Positions 17,234 through 26,425 of a DNA stretch of 64,000 bases are shown piece by piece. Position numbers and translations under genes: made by a program. The notes beneath the pieces are model-generated. The model was not told where the DNA came from. It made no database searches and was given only the letters and a program-made list of their open reading frames with translations. This DNA comes from Solitalea longa (GTDB lineage: Bacteria; Bacteroidota; Bacteroidia; Sphingobacteriales; Sphingobacteriaceae), in assembly GCF_002920915.1 (NCBI RefSeq), contig NZ_PQVF01000006.1, positions 62,001-126,000 on the forward strand, in the 5' to 3' direction. The number at the start of each line of letters is the position of its first letter. Position 1 is the first letter of the stretch.

Positions 17234-17788
17234 TTATTCTATCTGACTTATTTTATCACTAAAGTCTTTCGTTTTTGAAGAGTAACTATTGATCAAAGGA
17301 CTGATTTCTGTTGCCCATTTTTTAATTTCTGGATCTGAAGCATTGCTAAGCTTTGTTAACGAGTTACTTAGGTCTGTTTGAGTGGCGTCTACAGTTTTAG
17401 CGTATTGTTTATCATAGTCTCTTCCTGATAATTTTGTCAGATCCGTATTCATGCTATTCATCTCAGTAGTTAGATCTTCATTAAGGGTGATATTTCTTTG
17501 CTTCGCAAATTTTCTGAATTCTTCTCTGAGGGTTCCATAATCAGCTTTTAAATCTTTTGAATATGCCTGAACTTCTTGGGAAGTAGAATTAGTAAGGGCA
17601 TTTGTTGCTGATTGTTCGTTTATAATAAGATAACTATATGTTTTATTGTATAGTTCAGCATCTGTCATACTTACGCTATCTGTTTTACTGATTGATTTAG
17701 TGGTAGACTGCGCCGGTTTACAACTCATCTGGGAAAATATTGTCAAGCAAACTGCTACAGCCGCAAAACCTATTATGATTTTTTTCAT
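17234..17788 (-). CDS. DUF4142 predicted lipoprotein
   Basis: A 184-residue exported protein. A signal peptide with lipobox (FSQMSC, Cys at residue 23) is followed by a helical DUF4142 domain with paired long helices (NEQSATNALTNSTSQEVQAY; DKQYAKTVDATQTDLSNSL). DUF4142 is a ferritin-like or helical-bundle family seen in stress contexts; no metal ligands are obvious here. The gene is convergent with the hybrid kinase. Placement next to DUF892, DUF1003 and Lmo0937 genes is typical of stress clusters. Function unknown. Confidence 0.8.
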   Translation of the reverse strand: MKKIIIGFAAVAVCLTIFSQMSCKPAQSTTKSISKTDSVSMTDAELYNKTYSYLIINEQSATNALTNSTSQEVQAYSKDLKADYGTLREEFRKFAKQRNITLNEDLTTEMNSMNTDLTKLSGRDYDKQYAKTVDATQTDLSNSLTKLSNASDPEIKKWATEISPLINSYSSKTKDFSDKISQIE

Positions 17789-18207
17789 ATCACATATTAT
17801 TGATTACGTAACATAGGGGAAAGATGATGCCACAACATTTGTAATCATCAATAGCGTTTTTGATTTGTATTAGAATCGTAGTTTGAGGTATAATTGGTTG
17901 ATAAATAATAATTTACCTTTCAGTTGATGGTTGAAAGAAATTGTAGATAAACTTACGTTTAATGAGAAGAATAGCGTAGAAAGTACGCTGTTAAATTAAT
18001 AAAGTTCTTGTGAAGCAGTTATTAATTTGATTCTTTTCGAATACTTCATGGTTAAGTAAATAGTTGTTTATATGCGCACTACATTCCCGATAATGTGCAT
18101 TATCTTATTAAATCAGTGATTTATTAGCTGGTTAGATGGGTTTAAACAGGCTATGGGCACTGGCATCATTTTTCTATCTATATGAATAAACCAACCTTAA
18201 CTCAATA
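17789..18207. other. Intergenic region with a short palindrome
   Basis: About 420 nt without a convincing ORF. A palindrome GATAATG-TG-CATTATC at 18089-18104 could be a regulator site for the gene at 18208. Nothing else is seen. Confidence 0.35.
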
Positions 18208-18432
18208 ATGGATACTTCAAAAGGAAATGAGTCTAACAGGAAAATATCTTCAGCGAATCAAATGAACAGGGAAGATCTATCTTCTCTCTTCAAGACAAAA
18301 AATGCTGAAATCGATATTAATGGTAAAGAATGCTTATTAATTGTGCCTGAGGCTACTATTTTTAATGAAATGCTAAAAAAAAGTTTAGCGATCCGGGACT
18401 TGCTTTTAAAACTTAAAGAAAATTTAACCTAG
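18208..18432 (+). CDS. Hypothetical protein, 74 residues
   Basis: Unrecognised small protein. A polar head (about 1-30) is followed by a segment resembling a short beta hairpin, EIDINGKECLLIVPEATIF, then a Leu/Lys helix (about 54-74). No signal peptide or Cys cluster. It stands about 110 nt before an AraC-type gene on the same strand. The codon use is ordinary and it has an ATG start, but no homologue comes to mind. Confidence 0.5.
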   Translation: MDTSKGNESNRKISSANQMNREDLSSLFKTKNAEIDINGKECLLIVPEATIFNEMLKKSLAIRDLLLKLKENLT

Positions 18433-18545
18433 TGTTCACCTAAAATTTGTATTAATCCGGTTTCCTTATATCTGCTATTCAATCATTGAAAAGTAGTTGG
18501 ACCGTATTGAAATAGTTGGGCGAATCTAAGACAGAGGATTACTCG

Positions 18546-19106
18546 ATGAAACTTATAATAAGAAATATGGTGAGTTTGCGTTGCAAACTGTTGGTGAAAC
18601 AAGAATTGGATATTCTTAATATTTCCTATTCTAAGGTTGACCTAGGGGAGATTCAACTATTGAAGAGCCTTCCAAATGAAAAAATGAATCTGCTCAAGGC
18701 TGTGTTGTTAAAATCGGGACTAGAATTGATAGAGGATAAAAAAGTAATGCTCATTGAAAAAATTAAAAACATAATTGTTGAAATGATCCATTATGCCGAA
18801 GAGTTGCCCAAATCTACTTTTTCTGCGTACCTGACTGAGAAATTGAAATATAACTATACCTATATGTCAAATATTTTTTCAGAAATAAAAGGTATTACCA
18901 TTGAGCAGTTCATCATGCTGCATAAAATTGAAAGAGTCAAAGAATTAATTATTTATAATGAATTGACCTTAACGCAAATTGCCTATAAACTTCATTATAG
19001 TAGTGCCGCCCATCTCTCCAATCAATTTAAAAAGATGACCGGATTAACTCCCTCCTTTTTTAAGTCTTTTAAACCTCAACTACGCATACCGCTGGAAGAT
19101 GTCTAA
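18546..19106 (+). CDS. AraC-family regulator with HMA-like N-terminal domain
   Basis: A 186-residue protein. Residues about 1-70 resemble a ferredoxin-like heavy-metal-associated domain, as in related regulators that begin with an NMVCxRC motif. Here the motif is NMVSLRC, so one of the two metal-binding Cys is replaced by Ser. Residues about 85-180 form an AraC double helix-turn-helix (LTLTQIAYKLHYSSAAHLSNQF, KMTGLTPSFFK). The ATG at 18546 is preferred to a TTG 30 nt upstream. Homologues in this phylum often sit beside metal or thiol-stress genes. Loss of the Cys suggests changed sensing. Targets are unknown. Confidence 0.8.
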   Translation: MKLIIRNMVSLRCKLLVKQELDILNISYSKVDLGEIQLLKSLPNEKMNLLKAVLLKSGLELIEDKKVMLIEKIKNIIVEMIHYAEELPKSTFSAYLTEKLKYNYTYMSNIFSEIKGITIEQFIMLHKIERVKELIIYNELTLTQIAYKLHYSSAAHLSNQFKKMTGLTPSFFKSFKPQLRIPLEDV

Positions 19107-19247
19107 ACTAATCATCTAGATCCTGATAAGCCTTCAATTATTGACAGGGGTATTTATTGCTCAGTTTTCCTGCATATTTTATTGATTGTGAGTTGATTAT
19201 GTAAAAATGGGGTTTAGTACTGGTATGTGATTTGACTTTATTAATGT

Positions 19248-20060
19248 ATGAGTCAACCTTCAACTAATAAAATAACCACTGCTGAAACGATAGCGGAATA
19301 CTTGCCGTCTTCCTTTCAAAATTTTCTTATCGAGTTAGGATCAATGCTGCAGTTTTTTATAGATTTTTTTAAGAATCTATTTAAAAGAGGATTTGAATGG
19401 AATGCGTTTATCAGGCAATGTTTTGAAGTGGGTTATCGTTCCATTGGGCTAATTTCATTAACAGCATTTATAATGGGTTTGGTAATGACATTGCAATCTC
19501 AACCCACCTTAGCCAACTTTGGAGCAGAGTCGTGGTTACCAGGAATGGTCTCCATTTCAATTGTTAGAGAAATCGGTCCTGTAATAACATCATTATTATG
19601 TGCAGGTAAAATTGCCTCGAGTATGGGTGCCGAGTTAGGGAGCATGAAAGTAACAGAACAGATTGATGCGATGGAAGTATCGGGTTCAAACCCAATGAAA
19701 TATTTAGTAGTAACGCGCATTTTAGCCACTACACTTACAATTCCACTTTTGGTCATACTCTCAGATGCTATTTCGTTTTGCGGAAGCTGGGTGGCCGTAA
19801 ACATAAACTCCACGATGAGTGCAATGCTTTTTTTTAACAAAATATTTGCAGCGATTGAATTTAAAGATTTGATTCCTTCCATTATCAAAAGCATTCTTTT
19901 TGGATTTGCAATTGGTTTTATAGGTTGTTATAAGGGATATAATTCAAGTAAGGGAACGGAAAGCGTTGGTGTAGCTGCTAACTCTGCTGTTGTTACCGCC
20001 TCCATTTCTATTTTCTTAATAGATATGTTGGTTGTTCAAATCACTAATTTATTGTATTAA
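19248..20060 (+). CDS. MlaE-family ABC transporter permease
   Basis: Inner-membrane permease of an Mla/Ttg2-type phospholipid (MCE) transporter, which helps keep outer-membrane lipid asymmetry. The 270-residue protein has a soluble amphipathic head and about five transmembrane segments. It carries the family signatures MGLVMTLQSQ, REIGPVITSLLCAGKIASSMGAELGSMKVTEQIDAMEV and GCYKGYN. It is first of three tightly linked genes: the ATPase starts 3 nt after its stop. The start at 19248 is an ATG with an AT-rich leader. The expected lipid cargo is inferred from the family. Confidence 0.92.
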   Translation: MSQPSTNKITTAETIAEYLPSSFQNFLIELGSMLQFFIDFFKNLFKRGFEWNAFIRQCFEVGYRSIGLISLTAFIMGLVMTLQSQPTLANFGAESWLPGMVSISIVREIGPVITSLLCAGKIASSMGAELGSMKVTEQIDAMEVSGSNPMKYLVVTRILATTLTIPLLVILSDAISFCGSWVAVNINSTMSAMLFFNKIFAAIEFKDLIPSIIKSILFGFAIGFIGCYKGYNSSKGTESVGVAANSAVVTASISIFLIDMLVVQITNLLY

Positions 20061-20063
20061 CAA

Positions 20064-20855
20064 ATGGATAGCGCAATTAAAACCGGGAGTAAAACCCTTG
20101 AAAATAATGTTACTTCATCAGAATACGTTCTGGAAATTGAGCATTTAAAGAAGTCATTTGATGATAAGCAAGTGCTGAAAGACATCAATTTAAAACTGAA
20201 GAAAGGGGAGAACCTGGTAGTATTGGGGAAATCTGGCCACGGTAAGTCGGTATTAATTAAGTGTATAGTAGGTCTGTTAACCCCAGACGAAGGGACCTTG
20301 AAGGTTTTCAATAAAGAAATTACTAACCTAAATGAAGATGAATTAACTGAATTGCGAAGACGGATAGGTTTCTTGTTTCAAAATTCGGCATTATATGATT
20401 CGATGTCGGTTAGAGAAAACCTTGAATTCCCATTACAACGCCAGGATGAACCATTAAGTGAAGAAGAATTAACCCCATTAATAGAAGAGGTTTTGGAGGC
20501 GGTTGGATTGCTGGATGCTATTGATAAGATGCCGTCCGATCTTTCGGGCGGGATGCGAAAAAGAATAGGCTTGGCTCGCACCTTAATATTGAAACCGGAA
20601 ATAATGCTGTATGACGAGCCTACAACCGGGTTAGACCCCATTACTTCCAATGAGATCAGTTTGCTGATCCTTGATATTCAGAAGAAATATAATACCTCTT
20701 CGATCATTATTACCCATGACATGGCTTGTGCTAAGGTTACGAATGACAGGATAATGGTGCTAAAAGAGGGTGAATATATAGCGGAAGGTTCTTATGAAGA
20801 GCTTGAAAATTCAGAAGATGAATTTGTAAGATCCTTTTTTAATAGTACTAATTAA
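20064..20855 (+). CDS. MlaF-type ABC transporter ATP-binding protein
   Basis: ATPase that powers the Mla-type lipid transporter. The 263 residues contain the Walker A variant GKSGHGKSVL, Q-loop FLFQNSALYDSM, signature DLSGGMRKR, Walker B MLYDEPTTGLD and the H-loop ITHDM. An extra N-terminal stretch of about 24 residues precedes the usual start of the fold. It is sandwiched between the permease (3-nt gap) and the MCE protein (7-nt gap), so the three are made together. Confidence 0.93.
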   Translation: MDSAIKTGSKTLENNVTSSEYVLEIEHLKKSFDDKQVLKDINLKLKKGENLVVLGKSGHGKSVLIKCIVGLLTPDEGTLKVFNKEITNLNEDELTELRRRIGFLFQNSALYDSMSVRENLEFPLQRQDEPLSEEELTPLIEEVLEAVGLLDAIDKMPSDLSGGMRKRIGLARTLILKPEIMLYDEPTTGLDPITSNEISLLILDIQKKYNTSSIIITHDMACAKVTNDRIMVLKEGEYIAEGSYEELENSEDEFVRSFFNSTN

Positions 20856-20862
20856 AAAATAT

Positions 20863-21588
20863 ATGGACACCATTAAGAAAATAAAACTAGGTGCTTTTGT
20901 ATTAATCACCTTGGTTTTGGCAATAATTGCGGTGTTTCTGATCGGGCGGAAAAAGAAACTATTTAGCGATACCTTTTATCTATCAGCATATTATAAAAAT
21001 ATTGGTGGATTGCAGGTTGGGAATAATGTGCGCTTTTCGGGAATATTTGTGGGAATAGTAGAAAAAATAGAGCTGGTAACCGATAGTACGGTTCGGGTAG
21101 ATATGCAAATAGAGGAAGGAGTGAGAAAGTTCATAAAGAAAGATGCACTTGCCAGTATAGGTTCTGAAGGTTTGATGGGGGATAAATTGGTGATTATTAG
21201 TCCAGGTAAGAATTCACTACAACCTATTGAGTCGGGTGGGAAAATTGCAACTTCTGAACCCATGGATATGGATAAGGTAATTAACCAGTTAGGAAACATT
21301 ACCGCCAGCGCCACAGCTATTACCACAGACCTTGCTAAAATTACCAATCATATAAATGCGGGGAAAGGTTCTTTGGGCCGATTGATATATGATAATCAAA
21401 TTGCTAATAACCTGGAGGGAACAGCTAAAAATGTTGAGAAGGGTACTAAGGGGTTTGAAGAAAATATGAACGCTTTAAAAAGCAACTTTTTATTTAGGGG
21501 TTATTACAAAAAGCAAGAGAAAGAGGCTGCAAAACGGAAGGAAGAAAAAGCTGATAGTACAAAAAAAGCCAAAAAGAAAAGTAAATAG
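20863..21588 (+). CDS. MlaD/MCE-domain lipid-transport protein
   Basis: Single-pass membrane protein (helix about 9-27) with a periplasmic MlaD/MCE domain (about 38-115, YYKNIGGLQVGNNVRFSGI and GSEGLMGDKLVIISPG). A helical region follows (about 130-200), then a very Lys/Glu-rich C-terminal tail. It would form the ring that passes lipids between inner membrane and outer-membrane partner. It ends the permease-ATPase-MCE operon; the DUF4421 gene comes 90 nt later and may be in the same unit. Confidence 0.9.
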   Translation: MDTIKKIKLGAFVLITLVLAIIAVFLIGRKKKLFSDTFYLSAYYKNIGGLQVGNNVRFSGIFVGIVEKIELVTDSTVRVDMQIEEGVRKFIKKDALASIGSEGLMGDKLVIISPGKNSLQPIESGGKIATSEPMDMDKVINQLGNITASATAITTDLAKITNHINAGKGSLGRLIYDNQIANNLEGTAKNVEKGTKGFEENMNALKSNFLFRGYYKKQEKEAAKRKEEKADSTKKAKKKSK

Positions 21589-21677
21589 CTTGGTCCCTTG
21601 GTTTCAACTAATTAACAGTTGTTATTCTATTGAGTTTGGGGAGTTGAGATTGTATATAAGGATTTTAGTATAATGAC

Positions 21678-22637
21678 ATGAAAACCCGTTCTTTTCTTTG
21701 TTTATTTCTTTGTTGGGCTAATCTTTTAAATGCCCAATCAAAGCAGGGTGATACACACGATACCACTTATTATACTTCGTTTACAGATAAATTGGTGAGT
21801 CGGGGTTTCCTTGATCAGCGTTATTCCAAGCTTCGGCTTTCAGATAGCGAAGACGGTTCTAACCTAACCTATAAACCCGATAATGTGTTAAGTTTAGGAA
21901 CAGGAGTAAGTTATGGTTGGTTTACCTTCAATCTGTCATATGGATTTGGGTTCTTAAACTCTTCAAAAGATAAAGGAACTAAGTATTTCAATCTTCAATC
22001 ACATAGTTATTCTCAAAAAAATATAGTCGATTTGTTTGCTCAGTTTTATTCAGTCAAACCAAGTTTCAAAACACAGTTTTTCGGCGGATCCTACCAATAC
22101 GTATTTAACAATAAGCGTTTTTCTTATCGTGCAGCCTTTTTACAAAATGAATGGCAAAAGAAATCAAGTGGTACATTTTTACTGGGAGCAGAAACTTATT
22201 TTGGAACGGTAAAGGGAGATAGTACGATAATTCCGGTCTCCAATCCGGGCTCGGCCGGCGAATTAAAAAACCATACGGTACGTTTTTATGAATTTGGTCC
22301 CAACATAGGTTATACCTATACACTTGTTATAAAGCAGCATTTTTCTGTAACTGGTTCGTTATCGGTAAGTATGGACTATGGAAGGATCACCTTTGAAAGT
22401 GATGTAGGAAAAAACTATAAGGATGGATTTACCCCTAACTTTTTTACCAGAGTTTCGGGAGGTTACACCACCAATAAATGGGCCTTGAATGCCATTTGGT
22501 TAAATGATAACATTCGAATGAAGGGTAAGGATAACGCCAGAAAATTAAATATTGATAACGGGAACGTTCGAATCATTTACACCTATCGTTTCAACACGGG
22601 GCCGAAATTCAAAAAGAAATTAAGGTTTTTAAACTAA
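21678..22637 (+). CDS. DUF4421 outer-membrane protein
   Basis: A 319-residue exported protein (signal peptide about 1-19, cut after LLNAQ) predicted as a beta barrel: alternating aromatic and polar strands such as YGWFTFNLSYGFGFLN and FSYRAAFLQNEWQKKSSG. It belongs to the DUF4421 family of Bacteroidota. Function is unproven. Its place right after an Mla-type lipid transporter suggests an outer-membrane partner, but this is inference. A long perfect hairpin follows at 22657-22695. Confidence 0.8.
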   Translation: MKTRSFLCLFLCWANLLNAQSKQGDTHDTTYYTSFTDKLVSRGFLDQRYSKLRLSDSEDGSNLTYKPDNVLSLGTGVSYGWFTFNLSYGFGFLNSSKDKGTKYFNLQSHSYSQKNIVDLFAQFYSVKPSFKTQFFGGSYQYVFNNKRFSYRAAFLQNEWQKKSSGTFLLGAETYFGTVKGDSTIIPVSNPGSAGELKNHTVRFYEFGPNIGYTYTLVIKQHFSVTGSLSVSMDYGRITFESDVGKNYKDGFTPNFFTRVSGGYTTNKWALNAIWLNDNIRMKGKDNARKLNIDNGNVRIIYTYRFNTGPKFKKKLRFLN

Positions 22638-22656
22638 GAGTCTGTCTTATTTGCTT

Positions 22657-22695
22657 ATTATTTTCTTCTTATAAACATTATAAGAAGAAAATAAT
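22657..22695 (+). terminator. Long perfect hairpin after DUF4421 gene
   Basis: A 17-bp perfect inverted repeat (22657-22673 with 22679-22695) and 5-nt loop, 20 nt after the stop codon. It is AT-rich and lacks a clean T tract, so it may protect an mRNA end rather than act as a classical terminator. Confidence 0.55.
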
Positions 22696-22932
22696 TACAT
22701 CAATACCTACGGCCACCATATTATACCCACTCAAACTCCTTCCTTAAAAAATACTTTCAATAAACCGAATAATGTCATTTTCCTAAATGAATACATTGGC
22801 TGAGTTCTGTTAAAACAGAGCCTTGCGGCATTTTTTAATGACTGGCTTTGGCCATTTTTAGAAATATAGAGTTGTTGCTTTTTGTCAACCATTCTCCAAT
22901 CAATTATCCTTATTTTCGGGGCAAAAAATAAC

Positions 22933-23703
22933 ATGACCAAACAACGCCCTACTATATTAATTACCAATGATGACGGCATAACCGCACCTGGGATTAAAGT
23001 TTTAATTGAATTGATGCGCCAGCTTGGAGATATAGTGGTTGTAGCGCCAGATAGTCCTCAATCGGGGATGGGGCATGCCGTTACAATTGCAAAGCCTTTA
23101 CGTTTAGATAAGGTAGATATTTACGAAGGGGTTGAAATGTATCAATGTTCAGGTACTCCAGTTGATTGCGTGAAATTGGCAGTTAATAAGGTGTTACATA
23201 AAAAACCGGATCTATTGGTTTCAGGGATTAATCATGGTTATAATTCGTCTATCAATGTAATTTATTCAGGAACAATGTCGGCGGCAATGGAAGGAGCTAT
23301 TGAAGGCATTCCTTCTGTTGGGTTTTCTTTAGGAGATTTCAGGCAAGATGCCGATTTTGAAGCTACAAGGCCATTTGTTTTGGATGTTGCAAAGCAGATT
23401 TTGGCGAATGGATTACCTGCCGGAACGTTATTAAATGTTAATTTTCCTCCCGTTAAAGATATAAAAGGGCTAAAAGTTTGTCGTCAGGCCATTGCCAAAT
23501 GGGAGGAAGAGTTTGATGAACGAATTGATCCAAACGGTCGTCGGTATTTTTGGCTTACGGGTAAGTTTGCGCTTAATGATAAAGGAGAAGACACCGATGA
23601 ATACGCATTAAACGAGGGTTTTGCTTCTGTGGTGCCGGTTCATTTTGATTTTACATCATACAATGCAATTCCAACGTTAAAGAATTGGAATTTTAACGTT
23701 TAA
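22933..23703 (+). CDS. surE: 5'-/3'-nucleotidase SurE
   Basis: Survival protein E, a divalent-metal nucleoside monophosphatase active under stress and in stationary phase. The 256-residue protein begins with the metal-binding ITNDDGITAPGI, followed by VVAPDSPQSGMGHAVT, SGTPVDCVKLAV and VSGINHGYNSSINVIYSGTM, all catalytic motifs of the family. The ATG at 22933 is preferred to an upstream in-frame non-ATG start, because the family starts just before the ILITNDDG strand. A small membrane-protein gene follows 17 nt later and lpxB after that. Confidence 0.94.
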   Translation: MTKQRPTILITNDDGITAPGIKVLIELMRQLGDIVVVAPDSPQSGMGHAVTIAKPLRLDKVDIYEGVEMYQCSGTPVDCVKLAVNKVLHKKPDLLVSGINHGYNSSINVIYSGTMSAAMEGAIEGIPSVGFSLGDFRQDADFEATRPFVLDVAKQILANGLPAGTLLNVNFPPVKDIKGLKVCRQAIAKWEEEFDERIDPNGRRYFWLTGKFALNDKGEDTDEYALNEGFASVVPVHFDFTSYNAIPTLKNWNFNV

Positions 23704-23719
23704 GCATTAGATTAATCGC

Positions 23720-24022
23720 ATGAGTGAAAATATTCAACTGCCATCAGGGGATAATCCTTGGAAAGGGCTTTTTAAAAAAGACAGCTTTTTATTTGGAACA
23801 ATTTTGGGAATAATAGTACCTCTTCTTATGTTTTTTCTGGTTGAATTTGTTCATCTGGGAGATCAAATGGGGGTAAGAGATTCATCGCTGTATTTATTAG
23901 GGTTAATTGTAAACCTTTTTTTAGTTCGTTATTATTTCAAAAAAGAGATCAGTAATACCGGCAAAGGAGTTTTTCTTATCTCATTTTTGGTGGTTTTAGC
24001 CGTCTTTTTCTTTAAAAGTTAA
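23720..24022 (+). CDS. Small three-helix membrane protein between surE and lpxB
   Basis: A 100-residue protein with a polar head and three predicted transmembrane helices (about 22-42, 56-70, 80-97). It has no motif I recognise. Its location between surE and lpxB on the same strand with short gaps indicates one operon, and such a small membrane protein is common at this position in related genomes (recollection, not checked). Function unknown. Confidence 0.7.
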   Translation: MSENIQLPSGDNPWKGLFKKDSFLFGTILGIIVPLLMFFLVEFVHLGDQMGVRDSSLYLLGLIVNLFLVRYYFKKEISNTGKGVFLISFLVVLAVFFFKS

Positions 24023-24092
24023 TAATTAAACAGTCCATAGACCATGGTTTTATAGATAGTAACGGCTATGGACCATTGATTTTTTACAATTT

Positions 24093-25205
24093 ATGAAATA
24101 CTATATTATTGCCGGAGAAGCATCAGGAGATCTACATGGTTCAAACCTGATGAAGGCTTTAAAAGAGGCTGATTCTGCAGCCGAATTTCGTTTTTGGGGC
24201 GGAGATTTAATGTTGGCTGAAAGCGAGAATATCCGTAAGCATTACAAGGACATGGCCTTTATGGGCTTTGTTGAAGTAGTGGTAAATCTTCGTAAAATTT
24301 TCAATAATCTTTCTGATTGTAAAAACGATTTATTGGCCAATCGTCCGGATGCCTTAATACTGGTTGATTTCCCGGGTTTTAATTTAAAGATGGCCGAATT
24401 TGCCAAACGAAATGGCATTAAAGTTTTCTACTACATATCGCCAAAAGTTTGGGCCTGGAATCAAAAACGGGTGTTAAAAATTAAAAAGGTCGTTGACCAC
24501 ATGCTCTGTATTTTGCCTTTTGAGGTATCGTTTTATGATAAATGGGGAATGAATGTTGATTATGTTGGAAACCCTTTATTAGATGCAATTTCTACCTATC
24601 CATATAATCCCCATTTCAGAACAGATAACCAATTAGATAGTAAACCCATTGTTGCCTTATTGCCGGGTAGCAGAAAACAGGAAATTGAGCGATTGCTGCC
24701 GGAAATGGTGAAAATGCAAACGCTATTTCCCGAAAAGCAATTTGTAATTGCTGGTGCACCTACGTTTGCTTCGGATTATTATGAACAATTCAAAAAAGGA
24801 ATCCAAATTCCAGTGGTTTTTGGTAAAACCTATGACCTGCTGAAAAATGCAGAAGCTGCGATTGTTGCATCAGGCACAGCCACTCTTGAGACAGCCTTAT
24901 TGGATGTTCCACAAATAGTGGTTTATAAGGGCAATCCTTTAAGTATTGCCATAGCCAAAGTGCTGGTGAAGATCCGTTTTATTTCACTGGTAAATCTTAT
25001 ATCCGATAAGCCGGTGGTAAAAGAACTTATCCAGGAAGATTGCAACGAAAAAAATCTTCAAGCTGAGTTGAACAACATTTTAAATAATGCCGACTATCGA
25101 CAAAAAATGCTGCAAGACTATGATGAGCTGGATCAATTGATGGGGAGTCCGGGTGCATCTGAACGTACCGCAAAACTAATTGTGGGATATCTTTCTGAAA
25201 AGTAA
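24093..25205 (+). CDS. lpxB: Lipid-A-disaccharide synthase
   Basis: GT19 glycosyltransferase joining UDP-2,3-diacyl-GlcN and lipid X to make the lipid A disaccharide at the inner membrane. The 370 residues carry the family motifs AGEASGDLHGSNLM at the start, FMGFVEVV, DFPGFNLKMA, YYISPKVWAWNQKR, LPFEVSFY, LLPGSRKQEI and SGTATLETALLDVPQIVVYK. Complete N- and C-termini. It confirms that the organism makes lipopolysaccharide. It ends the surE operon; a terminator follows 20 nt later. Confidence 0.95.
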   Translation: MKYYIIAGEASGDLHGSNLMKALKEADSAAEFRFWGGDLMLAESENIRKHYKDMAFMGFVEVVVNLRKIFNNLSDCKNDLLANRPDALILVDFPGFNLKMAEFAKRNGIKVFYYISPKVWAWNQKRVLKIKKVVDHMLCILPFEVSFYDKWGMNVDYVGNPLLDAISTYPYNPHFRTDNQLDSKPIVALLPGSRKQEIERLLPEMVKMQTLFPEKQFVIAGAPTFASDYYEQFKKGIQIPVVFGKTYDLLKNAEAAIVASGTATLETALLDVPQIVVYKGNPLSIAIAKVLVKIRFISLVNLISDKPVVKELIQEDCNEKNLQAELNNILNNADYRQKMLQDYDELDQLMGSPGASERTAKLIVGYLSEK

Positions 25206-25777
25206 ACAACTTATATTTATCATCTCCAAAGTCCGAAAAGGACTTTTTGTTTAGAAAGTATATAAGTAATAATGTCAATTCAAAACAAAGAATAGAGAGT
25301 TAGAGATCTGGATAAAGTAAAACTATAAATTGCAAAACCATCTTTTTTAAAATAGGTGGTTTTGCTGTTTTTAGATGGGGAATAACTATTCTGGAGATAC
25401 TCTCTAATTCCTTTCATGAAACTATTCTGATAGATTCCTTAGTAATACTTTGTCTCAATTCCCTAAAGAGATGTGGAAAAGCATTCCAAACAGTGAGGAG
25501 TATTTCTACAAACTTGAACTGATTTTTCATCGTTTTCATTGTGTTGTAATGACCAATTTGCAGGTTCTCTATAAAAAGCTTAATAACCAGGCTTTACTCG
25601 ATGCTATGCCCAATGTTAAGCTACTTGTGTTTTCATGAAAGGCATTGGCAAGATTCCTGCAAGAATACTGAATGGTTTTGTTTGAATTAAAGAATAATTG
25701 GTTAATAGGTTGAGTTTTAGCTGGATTATCTTTTCATTACTTGCAGGCCTGGTGTTTAAACATTTACTGATTAACCC
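25206..25777. other. Intergenic region with two hairpins
   Basis: About 570 nt. It holds the lpxB terminator (25228-25249) and a second hairpin pairing 25333-25342 with 25355-25364. A 62-codon TTG-start ORF at 25450 lacks any supporting feature and is not called. No RNA gene seen. Confidence 0.45.
25228..25249 (+). terminator. Terminator after lpxB
   Basis: AAAGTCC (25228-25234), loop GAAAA, GGACTTT (25240-25246) and further T. Intrinsic terminator. Confidence 0.75.
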
Positions 25778-26329
25778 ATGCGCTCTAAACATTTATTTAC
25801 ACTAGTGTTCGTAACATGCATTTTGTCTTCTATGTTTTGTTATGGTCAGGTAACTTCATTTCCTTTAGAAGGAGAGTTTCATAATTATGCCACATTTTCT
25901 GTTGGCTCTTGCAGCGTTTCAAATATGACTGTAAAATATAAGCTTAATACAGTTGCGAATGAGCCCTCAGTTCTTCTTAATTTTAAATGGGAAGCATACG
26001 AAACCGCAGATGATAATTGTTTAAGTAGAGAACAATTTGAAATGTTTATTGAAGTAGGTATAGATGGAAAGTCTGTTTATATTCCGGCAACCGGTATTTT
26101 AGGAACTACACCCAGGGGAAATAATGACTGGGGATATAACCCATTTGTCGTCCCTCCAGATTGGGACAAACTCTTCTTAATATCGTTAAGAGGAGTTAAG
26201 GTTGGAAATTCTGCAGGAAGGGTTTATGTCTCCAATGATATGGCAAGAACCTATTGGTCTTCGGGTAATATGAAGGTTAACAGTGTTATACTATTGGATA
26301 AACTGGGGAATAAAAAAGCAATTCAATAA
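25778..26329 (+). CDS. Secreted hypothetical protein
   Basis: A 183-residue exported protein. The signal peptide (about 1-23, CYGQ cut site) leads to a beta-rich domain with two or three Cys that could pair (GSCSVSNM, DDNCLSREQF). No known domain is recognised. It stands alone, between lpxB and a DUF4870 gene. The start ATG is followed at once by a classical signal sequence, so the gene is likely real. Confidence 0.6.
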   Translation: MRSKHLFTLVFVTCILSSMFCYGQVTSFPLEGEFHNYATFSVGSCSVSNMTVKYKLNTVANEPSVLLNFKWEAYETADDNCLSREQFEMFIEVGIDGKSVYIPATGILGTTPRGNNDWGYNPFVVPPDWDKLFLISLRGVKVGNSAGRVYVSNDMARTYWSSGNMKVNSVILLDKLGNKKAIQ

Positions 26330-26425
26330 GAATATTCATTGCGTTAATTATTGATAAGGTTTTTATTTTCAATGGTTTGTATTCTCGAAAGCGTTGTGTA
26401 TTTTAACAAAACACACCTGTAACTA

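Noticed and set aside
25450-25638. 62-codon ORF after lpxB
   Set aside because: It begins with TTG, has no ribosome site or recognisable domain, and lies in a hairpin-rich gap.
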